64,000 bases of DNA, taken from positions 1 through 64,000 of the forward strand of contig JBDKTA010000054.1 in assembly GCA_039680605.1 (NCBI GenBank), in the 5' to 3' direction. The number at the start of each line of letters is the position of its first letter. Within the stretch, counting starts at the first letter, position 1. Below the pieces are notes generated by a model, which was not told the origin of the DNA, made no database searches, and saw nothing but the letters and a program-made list of their open reading frames with translations. Shown here piece by piece: positions 56,938 through 64,000 of this stretch. Both the position numbers and the translations under genes were made by a program. Source of the DNA: Planctomycetaceae bacterium. Its GTDB lineage: Bacteria > Planctomycetota > Phycisphaerae > SM23-33.

Positions 56938-57609
56938 ATGAAGCGTCCAACGTCATGCCTCCGAGCGGTCGTCATCGGCAACGGATCCTCCGTCGATGCT
57001 CTGCCGCCGGAGGCATGGCGTGTTCTTGACGTGCGCGGGCCGCTGTGGCGGATCGGCACCAACCGCGCCTTGGTGTTTTCGGCCCTGGCAAACGTTCGGC
57101 TGGACGTCCTGGTGCTGCGCGACCGCCCGCGGCGATTCTGGCTCGACCAGCGATGGGGCAGCCTCTACGAGCAGCAGTTCGTCATCCCCTTCAGCCGCTC
57201 AGGCGGATGGGTCGTGGGGCACGACCGCACGGCGTACGCCGATGAACACGTGTGCTTTGCCAAGGACTGGCAGAGCAGTTGCCCTGAGAGCCCGGACGGT
57301 CTGTGGGTGATGCACAACTCGTCGGCGGTTCTGATGGCCGTCAACTGGGCCTGGCTGTGCGGCTGCCGCGACATCGCCATGATCGGGGTTGACTATTGCG
57401 GCCCTCACGCCGCCATGATCGAGCGATGGAGCGGTGCGGAGATGGCCTATCAGGGGCTCTACGACAAGCCGGTTCCGCCCCACATCGAAAAAGACTTTGC
57501 GTTTGCCGCCAACGCGATCACCGATGAAGGCGGCCGACTGGTGAACCTTTCCGCCAAGTCGGCGCTGAAGGCGGTCGAGCCGATGGATTGGCAGGCATGG
57601 TCCCGATAG
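56938..57609 (+). CDS. DUF115/MptE-like sugar-related protein
   Basis: 223 residues. AVVIGNGSSVDALPPEAWRV, IGTNRALVFSALANVRLDVL, HNSSAVLMAVNWAWLCGC and IAMIGVDYCGP match the plan of DUF115/MptE-like proteins that handle nucleotide-activated sugars or pterins. First gene of a second sugar cassette inserted between capsid and connector genes. Exact reaction unknown. Confidence 0.6.
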   Translation: MKRPTSCLRAVVIGNGSSVDALPPEAWRVLDVRGPLWRIGTNRALVFSALANVRLDVLVLRDRPRRFWLDQRWGSLYEQQFVIPFSRSGGWVVGHDRTAYADEHVCFAKDWQSSCPESPDGLWVMHNSSAVLMAVNWAWLCGCRDIAMIGVDYCGPHAAMIERWSGAEMAYQGLYDKPVPPHIEKDFAFAANAITDEGGRLVNLSAKSALKAVEPMDWQAWSR

Positions 57610-58541
57610 GACTGATCGCATCGGCCCGCCAGTGGCGCGACGGCGGGCGCACTATTGGCTACCCCCATACGCACGTGGCCGAAGGCCTCCGCGCCGCCGG
57701 CTACGAGCCGCTGGTCGTTTGCGACGGACGTCTGCCCCTGTGGGACCGCAATGTCTCGGCGGCGGTCCTGTGGAACGGCGGCCACGGACGATGGGGCGAA
57801 TATGCCCGCACGCTGCGGCGGCAGGGATGCCCCGTGCTGGTGATGGAACACGGATGGTTCGACCGTCGCCGGCATGTGCAGATGGACTGGGACGGCTTCA
57901 ACGCCCGCGCCTCCTGGGCGCCGGACCTGATGAGCGGCGTCTGGGAGCAGATCCGCCCCAGGCTCTCAAGCGCAGAGCGTTTCGAGACGGCCTTTGGCCG
58001 CTACGCTCATCCGGTCTGCCACCGCAACAGCGGCTACGTGCTGGTGCTGCTGCAGGTGCCCGGCGATTACCAGCTCCAGGGCGAGATCATCACCACCCCC
58101 GGCCCGCTCGTCCGTGCCGTGGAGGCGGCCTGCCCCAAGGGCATCGAGATCCGCGTGCGGGCCCACCCGCTGCATGACTGGCAGTGCGGCACCCAAGGCC
58201 GCAGCCGCATGATCGGCGGCACGCTCGAGCAGGCTGTTGCGGGCGCGCGGTTCTGCGTGACGGTCAATTCCTCATCGGCCAACGAGGCGATGGCGTGGGG
58301 CTGTCCGGTGCTGGCCCTGGGCGCTGCGGTCTACACCGTCTGCGGCCTGGTGCCGCAGGTGGATCCGTCAGACTTGCCGTGGGCCATGGAAAAGTACATC
58401 GACGGCGGCTTGGCGCGGGGCGAATTGTCGGTGGAGTATCTCCACCGCCTGGCCCATCGCCAGTGGAGCTTCGACGAGATCGCCCGCGGAGACGTTCTGG
58501 GCGAAATGATGGAAGGCCTGTCCAAACATGCTCCCCTTTGA
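57597..58541 (+). CDS. GT-B-type glycosyltransferase (capsule-polysaccharide-like)
   Basis: 314 residues from the ATG at 57597 (a TTG three codons earlier is less likely). HVAEGLRAAGYEPLVVCDGR is the N-domain, VLVLLQVPGDYQLQGE and IRVRAHPLHDW the middle, and FCVTVNSSSANEAMAWGCPV / LALG give the GT-B donor-site motif resembling KpsS-like capsule enzymes. It overlaps the genes on both sides. Confidence 0.65.
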   Translation: MVPIGLIASARQWRDGGRTIGYPHTHVAEGLRAAGYEPLVVCDGRLPLWDRNVSAAVLWNGGHGRWGEYARTLRRQGCPVLVMEHGWFDRRRHVQMDWDGFNARASWAPDLMSGVWEQIRPRLSSAERFETAFGRYAHPVCHRNSGYVLVLLQVPGDYQLQGEIITTPGPLVRAVEAACPKGIEIRVRAHPLHDWQCGTQGRSRMIGGTLEQAVAGARFCVTVNSSSANEAMAWGCPVLALGAAVYTVCGLVPQVDPSDLPWAMEKYIDGGLARGELSVEYLHRLAHRQWSFDEIARGDVLGEMMEGLSKHAPL

Positions 58542-59127
58542 AGACGTCTGTGCATTCGTGATCGGCAGCGGCAGGACCGCCCCGGCGGCCATCGAGACCT
58601 GCATGGCCCGCCGTCAGGGCCGACTGGTCGTCACGGTCAACCGCTCCCACCGGGTCCACGACGTCACCGGCGATGTCCACGTGTTCATCGACGGCGACAT
58701 TGACGACGGGTCGAGCTACTTTGACGAAGTCCCCTGCATCTGCGACGCGTCGGTCTGGAGCAACGCCGACCACATCGCCTTGCCGGGCGTCGGCGGGCCG
58801 CTTGGGCGGTACCTCAACCCCGGGCGTCTGATCCTGAGGCCCAACACGGCCGTCACCGCGGCGCTGTGGGCGCTGTCGGTGGGGTGCAGGCCGGTGATCA
58901 TGCTCGGCTGCCGCTGCCTCGACGAGGGACGTCACGCGACGCATCAGCTCGAGGCCATGCGCAACGCCCGGGTCGAACTGATGGAACATTCTTCCGACGT
59001 CTTCGACGGCGACGACGCGCGATCGCTGAGAGCCGCCCTGACGGCAGAGACCATCGAGCACGCCCGCTGCCGCGCGTGGGCTCATGCCGACGACGCGGGG
59101 CAGCGGCTGCGGGAGTTCTACCGATGA
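58528..59127 (+). CDS. Second DUF115/MptE-like protein
   Basis: 199 residues. FVIGSGRTAPAAIETCMARR, VVTVNRSHRVHDVTGDVHVF, AALWALSVGCRPVIMLGCRC resemble the first cassette member in fold but are diverged, so the two may have different substrates. Overlaps the GT-B gene by 14 bp and the connector gene by ATGA. Confidence 0.6.
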   Translation: MLPFEDVCAFVIGSGRTAPAAIETCMARRQGRLVVTVNRSHRVHDVTGDVHVFIDGDIDDGSSYFDEVPCICDASVWSNADHIALPGVGGPLGRYLNPGRLILRPNTAVTAALWALSVGCRPVIMLGCRCLDEGRHATHQLEAMRNARVELMEHSSDVFDGDDARSLRAALTAETIEHARCRAWAHADDAGQRLREFYR

Positions 59128-59918
59128 GCTTCGACTACCCCATCGTGTACGAAGACCGAAACGCCTTGCGCACCAGCCGCTGGAGCCTGACCGGGCTCAA
59201 CAGCAAGGACGCGGGGAACACCGCCGCAGGCTGGCTGTGGGTGCGGTTCGTTACCGTTGGGGCGACGATGACGGTGAGTCTGTACAAGGACGCGGCCCTG
59301 GCCTCGAAGGTGGCCGAGGGTTCGGCCTCGATCGCATCGGTCGACGGCGCGGCGGTCAAGATCGCCCTGGCGGCCTCCAACTCCAGCGGCATAGGCGGCG
59401 AACTGTGGCTGGAGGAATATATCCAGGACCCCGCGGCGGCCGCGCCCATGCTGGCCTCGCTGTGCGTCGACGCCGATCTGGCCGAGGAGTTCCAGGACCT
59501 CACGTCGTTGCCTGCGACAATCTACGACGCTACCGGCGGCATGGCGCGCTTCTGCTGGGCGGCCAGCCGAAAGGTGCTGCTGCTGGTGGGTCAGATGTTC
59601 ACGGGCCAACTGGGCGGCTCCGGAGCGCCGGAGCATCGTCACCAGGCCGGGGCCGACCGCAGCCTGCCGGACTTTCGCCGCCTGGCCGCGCCCGACCAGC
59701 TCAAGGACGCGGCCGTGCACTGGGCGCTGATGCTGGCCTTTGCCTCGTGCGTCGAGCGGGCAACGGAAACTCTCTACAGCGCCAGGCGGGACTATCACGA
59801 CGCGATGCGCCGCGAGTGCATCTCGGCGTGGAACCTGGCCTTCAACTCCGACCCCGACGACGACTCCGACGCCGATCGGCGGCAAGGGGTGGGCTCGGTA
59901 ACCCCCACGCGGATGTAG
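59124..59918 (+). CDS. Probable head-tail connector / structural protein
   Basis: 264 residues, ATG at 59124 overlapping the preceding stop. A beta-rich N-terminal half (FDYPIVYEDRNALRTSRWSL, TVGATMTVSLYKDAAL) and a C-terminal part with Arg-rich helices (ERATETLYSARRDYHDAMRR, ECISAWNLAFNSD). Its position between the capsid block and morphogenesis protein suits a connector or tail-adaptor. No family recognised. Confidence 0.55.
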   Translation: MSFDYPIVYEDRNALRTSRWSLTGLNSKDAGNTAAGWLWVRFVTVGATMTVSLYKDAALASKVAEGSASIASVDGAAVKIALAASNSSGIGGELWLEEYIQDPAAAAPMLASLCVDADLAEEFQDLTSLPATIYDATGGMARFCWAASRKVLLLVGQMFTGQLGGSGAPEHRHQAGADRSLPDFRRLAAPDQLKDAAVHWALMLAFASCVERATETLYSARRDYHDAMRRECISAWNLAFNSDPDDDSDADRRQGVGSVTPTRM

Positions 59919-59972
59919 GCGGGCGATTTGGGGGCGATTTTCGACCCCCTGAGACGGTTGAAACCCGCCCTT

Positions 59973-60344
59973 TCAGGCACGATCAGGCTTGCCGGCGGTA
60001 TCTGGACGTCCGGAGCGCCTGCAGCCTTCCAGGAGCGAATATGCCCGGCGGCTGTCGCTGGCCCCGGCGTCGACGAGGCGATGGGCCATGAGGGGCCTGA
60101 GCTTTTCGTCCGACCAGCCCGCCAGCATCGGCTCGCCGCAGATCTCGCAGGGCGATGTCGCCGCGCCTGCGGCCGCACCGTTCATCACGACGCCGCGCAG
60201 CACCAGGTTATCGGTGATCAGGCAGCCGTGGGCCTCGAAGCGGCCGGCCGAGTAGACCAGCCGATGGACGCAGAGAATCGTTCCGTCGTCGGCGGACCAT
60301 TCGAACTGAAATCCCATGCGGCAGACCGGGCATAATGGCGGCAT
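59973..60344 (-). CDS. Reverse-strand zinc-binding protein (moron-like)
   Basis: 123 residues on the minus strand, opposite to every neighbour in this late block. Start chosen at the ATG at 60344 (MPPLCPVC). Two C-x2-C pairs (CPVC at the start, CEIC near residue 77) and strands FQFEWSADDGTILCVHRLVY. Opposite orientation, small size and position between structural genes suggest an independently expressed accessory (moron) gene. The competing plus-strand frame has no zinc or domain pattern. Confidence 0.6.
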   Translation of the reverse strand: MPPLCPVCRMGFQFEWSADDGTILCVHRLVYSAGRFEAHGCLITDNLVLRGVVMNGAAAGAATSPCEICGEPMLAGWSDEKLRPLMAHRLVDAGASDSRRAYSLLEGCRRSGRPDTAGKPDRA

Positions 60345-60372
60345 GGTGGAATTGTAGCGTGGAGCTGAGCCC

Positions 60373-60933
60373 ATGGCCACAACTCTGGGCCCGAACTACC
60401 GCCGCGACGTCGACCGCCTGACCGCCAAGCTCAAGGCGATGCTCGACAGCGGCGCCGTCCTGGAGGAGTTTGTCAAAGGCTCTGGTGAGACCGTCACTAA
60501 GGTCGTCATCGGTTCGGCCAAGGCGGGCATCGGCCCCGACAACCAGCCGTACGCCCCGTACTCCCAGAGCTACCAGAAGAAGCTCCAGCTATCCTCCTCC
60601 GGCGGCGACTTCAAGCGCTACAGCCGCCGCGCAAAATCCGGCCCGGCATACCCGGCGGCCCTGGCCAAGCTGTGGCTGACCCTCAGCGGGGACATGCTCT
60701 CGCCCAAACGCTTCACCTGGCAGGTCCAGGACAAGCATTTGTTTCTGGTGTGGAAGGGTCCGCTGTGGGGGCCGGTCCACCAGGGCAGCGCCCATGGCGG
60801 CGCCAGCGACACCCGCGGCCGGATCCCGCCGCGTCCGTGGCTGCACTTTGCCAACAGCCGAAACGCCAACGCCGTCATCACGGGCCTTCGCAAGGCATTT
60901 AAGGCCGTGGCCGCCAAAGCGGTCGCGGGTTGA
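60373..60933 (+). CDS. Phage virion morphogenesis protein (Mu gpG-like)
   Basis: 186 residues. RDVDRLTAKLKAMLDSGAVL, VVIGSAKAGIGPDNQPYAPY, and RGRIPPRPWLHFANSRNA match the Mu G / tail-completion family, which prepares the head-tail joint. Located as expected after the connector. Confidence 0.8.
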   Translation: MATTLGPNYRRDVDRLTAKLKAMLDSGAVLEEFVKGSGETVTKVVIGSAKAGIGPDNQPYAPYSQSYQKKLQLSSSGGDFKRYSRRAKSGPAYPAALAKLWLTLSGDMLSPKRFTWQVQDKHLFLVWKGPLWGPVHQGSAHGGASDTRGRIPPRPWLHFANSRNANAVITGLRKAFKAVAAKAVAG

Positions 60934-60935
60934 CC

Positions 60936-61445
60936 ATGCCCACCACCATCACCGTCACCAACCCAGACGCGACGATTCTCGACAGCCTTGTCGCCGCGTT
61001 GCTTGCAGCCCGGATCTCCGGGGCGGCAGCGTTTCAATCGGCCGAGGCCTGCATCAGCGAGCAGCAAGCCGTCGAGAGCGCCTGCACCGGGTCGGCCCCC
61101 CGCGCGGCGATGTGGTACATGGGCACCGAAGAGACCACCGGCGTCGACAACCAGCGCAACTGCGTCCTGTCGGCGCGGCTGTACCTCTACGGCCGCGGCA
61201 CCGCCGCCCTGGACAAGACCTCCGCTGTGCGCGAGGCCTTGCGTCTGGTCAACGCCGCCAAGAACGCCATCGAGGCCGCCCCGCCGGCTCTGGCCGTTGG
61301 CTGCGGCGACAACGAGGTCTATCACGAACCGTTGCGCTGGGGCAAGCCAGTCCTGTCCAATGCCGACGACAACGGCGCTCACTGGGTCAGCGCCCAGGTG
61401 GACCTGTCCGTCGGCTACGTCCTGGCCTCGCCGACCTCACACTGA
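60936..61445 (+). CDS. Tail terminator-like protein
   Basis: 169 residues from ATG at 60936 (a TTG at 60930 is an alternative). SLVAALLAARISGAAAFQSA, ESACTGSAPRAAMWYMGTEE, CVLSARLYLYGRGTAALDKT and SAQVDLSVGYVL suggest the alpha/beta tail-terminator fold. Position before the tail tube fits. Confidence 0.65.
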   Translation: MPTTITVTNPDATILDSLVAALLAARISGAAAFQSAEACISEQQAVESACTGSAPRAAMWYMGTEETTGVDNQRNCVLSARLYLYGRGTAALDKTSAVREALRLVNAAKNAIEAAPPALAVGCGDNEVYHEPLRWGKPVLSNADDNGAHWVSAQVDLSVGYVLASPTSH

Positions 61446-61453
61446 ACAGCGCT

Positions 61454-61513
61454 TCAGGCCTCAGGCTTCAGACTACAGGAGTTCGAAGCCCGGGACTGAA
61501 GCCTGAAGCCTGA
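61454..61513. repeat. Inverted repeat, gcttcagg type
   Basis: tcaggcctcaggcttcag (61454-61471) pairs with ctgaagcctgaagcctga (61496-61513) at 17 of 18 positions. A host-style dispersed repeat located in the only clear gap of the tail block. Confidence 0.7.
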
Positions 61514-61537
61514 CATTAACCGCAAAGGAGCCCACAC

Positions 61538-61933
61538 ATGGGAACGTACAAGAATCCGCAGTCTGTGGCCATTGGAAGCGTCGCGTTTACCGACGTGCTG
61601 GAGATCTCGAGCAGTTGCCAGCGGCCGGAGGTCGTCGACCCTATCGCCGACGCCGAGACGTACGTCAAGGGCGCCAGCTATGGCGGCGGCCTGCGGCGCG
61701 GCACCATCACGTTCCGCAACCCCGCGGCGGCCAAGGCGGCTGCTGGCCTGATCGGCACGCTGACGGCCACCCTCAAGGGCAATGGAGGGGCGGCCGACAA
61801 GACGCTGACGATCGCCAACATTCGTCTCGGAGGCGACGACTGGAACGCAGGCCACGACCGCACCAGCACCGCCACCGTGCCGTGGATGGCCCAGAGTGCC
61901 GACGGCACGACGGACCCTGAGACGATCGCGTAA
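61538..61933 (+). CDS. Major tail tube protein
   Basis: 131 residues with AAAGGAG upstream. VAIGSVAFTDVLEISSSCQR, YGGGLRRGTITFRNPAAAKA, AGLIGTLTATLKGN and TSTATVPWMAQSADG are the beta-strand pattern of a siphovirus tail tube protein. Followed at once by the chaperone-like gene. Confidence 0.7.
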   Translation: MGTYKNPQSVAIGSVAFTDVLEISSSCQRPEVVDPIADAETYVKGASYGGGLRRGTITFRNPAAAKAAAGLIGTLTATLKGNGGAADKTLTIANIRLGGDDWNAGHDRTSTATVPWMAQSADGTTDPETIA

Positions 61934-61935
61934 TC

Positions 61936-62550
61936 ATGGCCGGCGACCTGCACCATTGGAAAGAGGTCGAGGCCACGTGCCGGCGGGCCGGCGCGCGGCC
62001 CCATCCCGACCAGTGCCCCAAGATCAAAATCAAAGGGGTGCTGTGGGCCGTGCCGCCCCGGTCGCCGTCCCTGCGGCCGGTATTCGACCCCTCGGGCGCG
62101 GCCGTCCTGGAATGCCGCAGCGGCGAACCGTGGCCTCAGGCGGCAACGTGGGCCTCGTCGCGCCCCCGCGGCCACGACCACGTCTGCCCGGCCTGCAGGC
62201 GGCCTATCGGCCAGCAGATTGAGATCGACCTGCGCGACGCGCAGGCGCTATCCTGGCTGTCGGAGGGCATCGCCCTGATGGGCCGGATGCTCGACGAGCA
62301 GTACACCCTCGACGCGGCGGCCAAGGGGGACCTTCTGGCCTTCGAGGCCGGGATGTTCCCGGAGTACCTCATGCCGTTGCTGCGATGGTGCGTCGGCCTG
62401 GAACCCTACGGCCAGTTCGACGACATCGACTGGACCGCCCTTGCGGCATCCGACCAGGACGCCCTGGCCGCCGAGTTGTCTTCCCCAGCGCCGGTCAGGC
62501 GCGGCGGCGTCATTGCTCGAATCCTGAGAGGGCTGGTCTATGGCCGATGA
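61936..62550 (+). CDS. Tail assembly protein, possible chaperone
   Basis: 204 residues, 2 nt after the tube gene. CPACRRPIGQQIEIDLR carries a C-x2-C zinc pair and the C-terminal half is helical (LSWLSEGIALMGRMLDEQYT). Its slot between tail tube and tape measure is where tail assembly chaperones are encoded. No slippery sequence is apparent. Confidence 0.55.
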   Translation: MAGDLHHWKEVEATCRRAGARPHPDQCPKIKIKGVLWAVPPRSPSLRPVFDPSGAAVLECRSGEPWPQAATWASSRPRGHDHVCPACRRPIGQQIEIDLRDAQALSWLSEGIALMGRMLDEQYTLDAAAKGDLLAFEAGMFPEYLMPLLRWCVGLEPYGQFDDIDWTALAASDQDALAAELSSPAPVRRGGVIARILRGLVYGR

Positions 62551-64000
62551 AGTCATTCGAGCGCGGGTGGACCTTGAGACGCTGGAGGCTGAGCGCAACG
62601 CCAGCCGGCTCGGCCAGGCGATGAACAAGGCCGGCCAGAGCGGCGCCGCCGGCATCAAGCCCACGCAAGGGGCGGTGGAAGCTTTAACCGGTTCGTTGAA
62701 GAACGCATTTCATGGCGTGGTAGCACTGGGAGCTTCGTACCTGTCCCTGCAGGCGTTGATGGCCGCAATTCAGAAGATCAACGCTTCCTACGAGCGGTCG
62801 ATCAAGCTTCGAGACGAGGCTACGCGCGGCGTGTCGGGCGCATGGAAGCAAGTCGCTCCTGCGGCCGCTCAATTCGGTGTCAGCGAGGACGCCATGCGCC
62901 AGTACGTGATGGCCCTTGCCAAGCGGGCCGGCGCGGCTCCATCCGATATCGGCTCGATCGCGAACCTGATCACGCAGGCCAGTTCCTCTGGCATCATCGG
63001 CAACATCACCGAGAACGCCCAGGGTCAAGTGGTGGCCAGCGCCACCGACACGAACAAGCTGTCGATGATGGCCACCTTTGCCCAGTTCACCGCAGAGCCC
63101 GAGGTCGGCCCGGATCTGGCCAAGCTGCTCAGAAAGGGCATGGGTACAGACAACTCAACCGAGGGGCTGGCCAAATCGATAGGCCAGACCATGCAGGCCT
63201 TCCGGGGCAGCCAGATGAGCAGGTGGAGCGAGTTCATCTCCGGTGCGGTCTCCGGCGGCTCAACCCTTCTCGAACAAGGCGTCAGTTACCAAACGGTGCT
63301 TTCAGCCTATTCCGGCGCTGCCAAGATGACTCGAAGCGGCAATGCCGCCGGCGAACTGCTGCGAATCATCGGAGGTCGTTTCTTCGCCTCTGACGATCCG
63401 AAAGTCCGCGAGTTTATCGACCAGAAATACGGCCAGGGCGCTTACTGGCGGATGAAGGAGAAGGAGCCGGATAAGCTCTTCCGCTCCGTTCTGGACACGC
63501 TGACAACCGGTACGCCCGAGCAGCGGGCCGAACTCTACGATGCCCTCGAGATTCCGACCGAGCAGCGTGAGCAGCTGGCCCGCATGGCCGGCGGCCGAGC
63601 AGAAATGGCCAAGGTCGAAGCGATGGTGGGTCAGGGCACCGGCGAGGCGGCCCAGGCTGAATTGGCCCGGTGGCGCCGTGGCGGCCGGGCCGTCCTTCAG
63701 GCGGGCGAACTGGAGGGAGCCAACATCTCGCAGACCGCCGGAGCCGATCCAGGCGAAACGCTGTCGGCCTCTCTAAGGTCGATTTCCCAGGAGGAAATGA
63801 AGCTCTGGAATATGCAAGAGCCCGGCACCTTTGCGGCCGAGGACATGGTCACGCTCGACCGTGACATGGTCAACAAAGCCATGACGCGATACGTCAAGCG
63901 TAAGCTTAAGGGCAAGGTGGCCGGCTCAGAAAATATAGCCGTCGACGTCACCGGAAGCGGCGTGACGCTCAGTTATGAAACTCCGTTGGAAGACCGTGGG
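62540..64000 (+). CDS. Tail tape-measure protein, N-terminal part
   Basis: Starts at ATG 62540, overlapping the previous stop, and stays open to the end of the window (487 codons). MADEVIRARVDLETLEAERN, then NKAGQSGAAGIKPTQGAVEA, a GVVALGASYLSLQALMAAI hydrophobic helix, and long helical stretches (IQKINASYERSIKLRDEATR, PEQRAELYDALEIPTEQREQ) fit a tape-measure protein, which sets tail length. The C-terminus is beyond the window. Confidence 0.75.
   Translation, partial: MADEVIRARVDLETLEAERNASRLGQAMNKAGQSGAAGIKPTQGAVEALTGSLKNAFHGVVALGASYLSLQALMAAIQKINASYERSIKLRDEATRGVSGAWKQVAPAAAQFGVSEDAMRQYVMALAKRAGAAPSDIGSIANLITQASSSGIIGNITENAQGQVVASATDTNKLSMMATFAQFTAEPEVGPDLAKLLRKGMGTDNSTEGLAKSIGQTMQAFRGSQMSRWSEFISGAVSGGSTLLEQGVSYQTVLSAYSGAAKMTRSGNAAGELLRIIGGRFFASDDPKVREFIDQKYGQGAYWRMKEKEPDKLFRSVLDTLTTGTPEQRAELYDALEIPTEQREQLARMAGGRAEMAKVEAMVGQGTGEAAQAELARWRRGGRAVLQAGELEGANISQTAGADPGETLSASLRSISQEEMKLWNMQEPGTFAAEDMVTLDRDMVNKAMTRYVKRKLKGKVAGSENIAVDVTGSGVTLSYETPLEDRG

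Larger units (their letters stand above)
21580..64000. mobile_element. Tailed-phage (siphovirus-like) prophage, right end outside window
   Basis: A continuous phage gene set runs from the integrase beside tRNA-Gly to the window edge: integrase, S24 repressor with leftward partners, early operators, Bet/RecT plus nuclease, methyltransferases, RusA, terminases, portal, MuF, scaffold, capsid, connector, tail tube and tape measure. Gene order is standard for long non-contractile-tail phages. No frameshift or transposon interrupts it, so it may be functional. Lysis genes beyond a holin-like protein, the tail tip and attR are not visible. Confidence 0.93.

Noticed and set aside
59928-60335. Plus-strand frame of 135 residues
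   Set aside because: The minus-strand frame in the same place has paired Cys motifs and a better composition; the plus one lacks both.

Overview
The window reads as high-GC bacterial chromosome, most likely a planctomycete of the Phycisphaerae type. This rests on a DUF1571-type protein, pseudopilin-like membrane proteins, exported carbohydrate-active proteins, and intergenic spaces packed with short palindromic phrases of a style I associate with planctomycete genomes. No ribosomal RNA or marker gene is present, so the assignment is an inference.

Region 1 (1-21,580) is host chromosome. It opens with the last 29 codons of an IS3-family transposase and a broken gene, then a roughly 1 kb repeat-filled gap. 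Next come acylphosphatase, an exported type I phosphodiesterase, a DUF1571 protein, an SDR epimerase, an HTH-receiver regulator and the ilvB-ilvN acetolactate synthase pair behind a possible leader. They are followed by a nicotinamidase homologue lacking key catalytic residues, a GH20 hexosaminidase, a secreted beta-helix protein, two pseudopilin-like paralogues, a C39-like/metallopeptidase fusion, a GH29-like protein, a divergent WYL regulator, dtd, tRNA-Tyr(GTA) and tRNA-Gly(TCC). Most gaps carry long inverted repeats of several sequence families.

Region 2 (about 21,580-64,000, running off the right edge) is one large tailed-phage prophage next to tRNA-Gly. A tyrosine integrase is followed by a leftward lysogeny block (S24 repressor plus two exported proteins) facing a rightward early promoter with palindromic operators. 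The early block holds small zinc-binding proteins, a metallopeptidase-like protein, Bet/RecT with a PD-(D/E)xK nuclease, a repeat-bearing protein, a D12-type adenine methyltransferase, an XF1762-like protein, a PAPS-reductase/radical-SAM fusion, a cytosine methyltransferase with an expanded repeat region, a DUF5131 protein, RusA and a replication-like protein.

The late block follows the usual siphovirus order: ParB-methyltransferase, small and large terminase, portal, MuF, scaffold, capsid, connector, morphogenesis protein, tail terminator, tail tube, chaperone and tape measure. Two sugar-related trios interrupt it (45.2-47.5 kb and 56.9-59.1 kb). They may modify the virion with glycans.

The most unusual items are the PAPS-reductase/radical-SAM fusion, the cytosine methyltransferase with about nine internal repeats, the MuF protein ending in a zincin domain with a small partner gene, the split sugar cassette, the catalytically depleted nicotinamidase, a 157-bp nested-hairpin element, and host-type dispersed repeats that form the ends of several prophage proteins.
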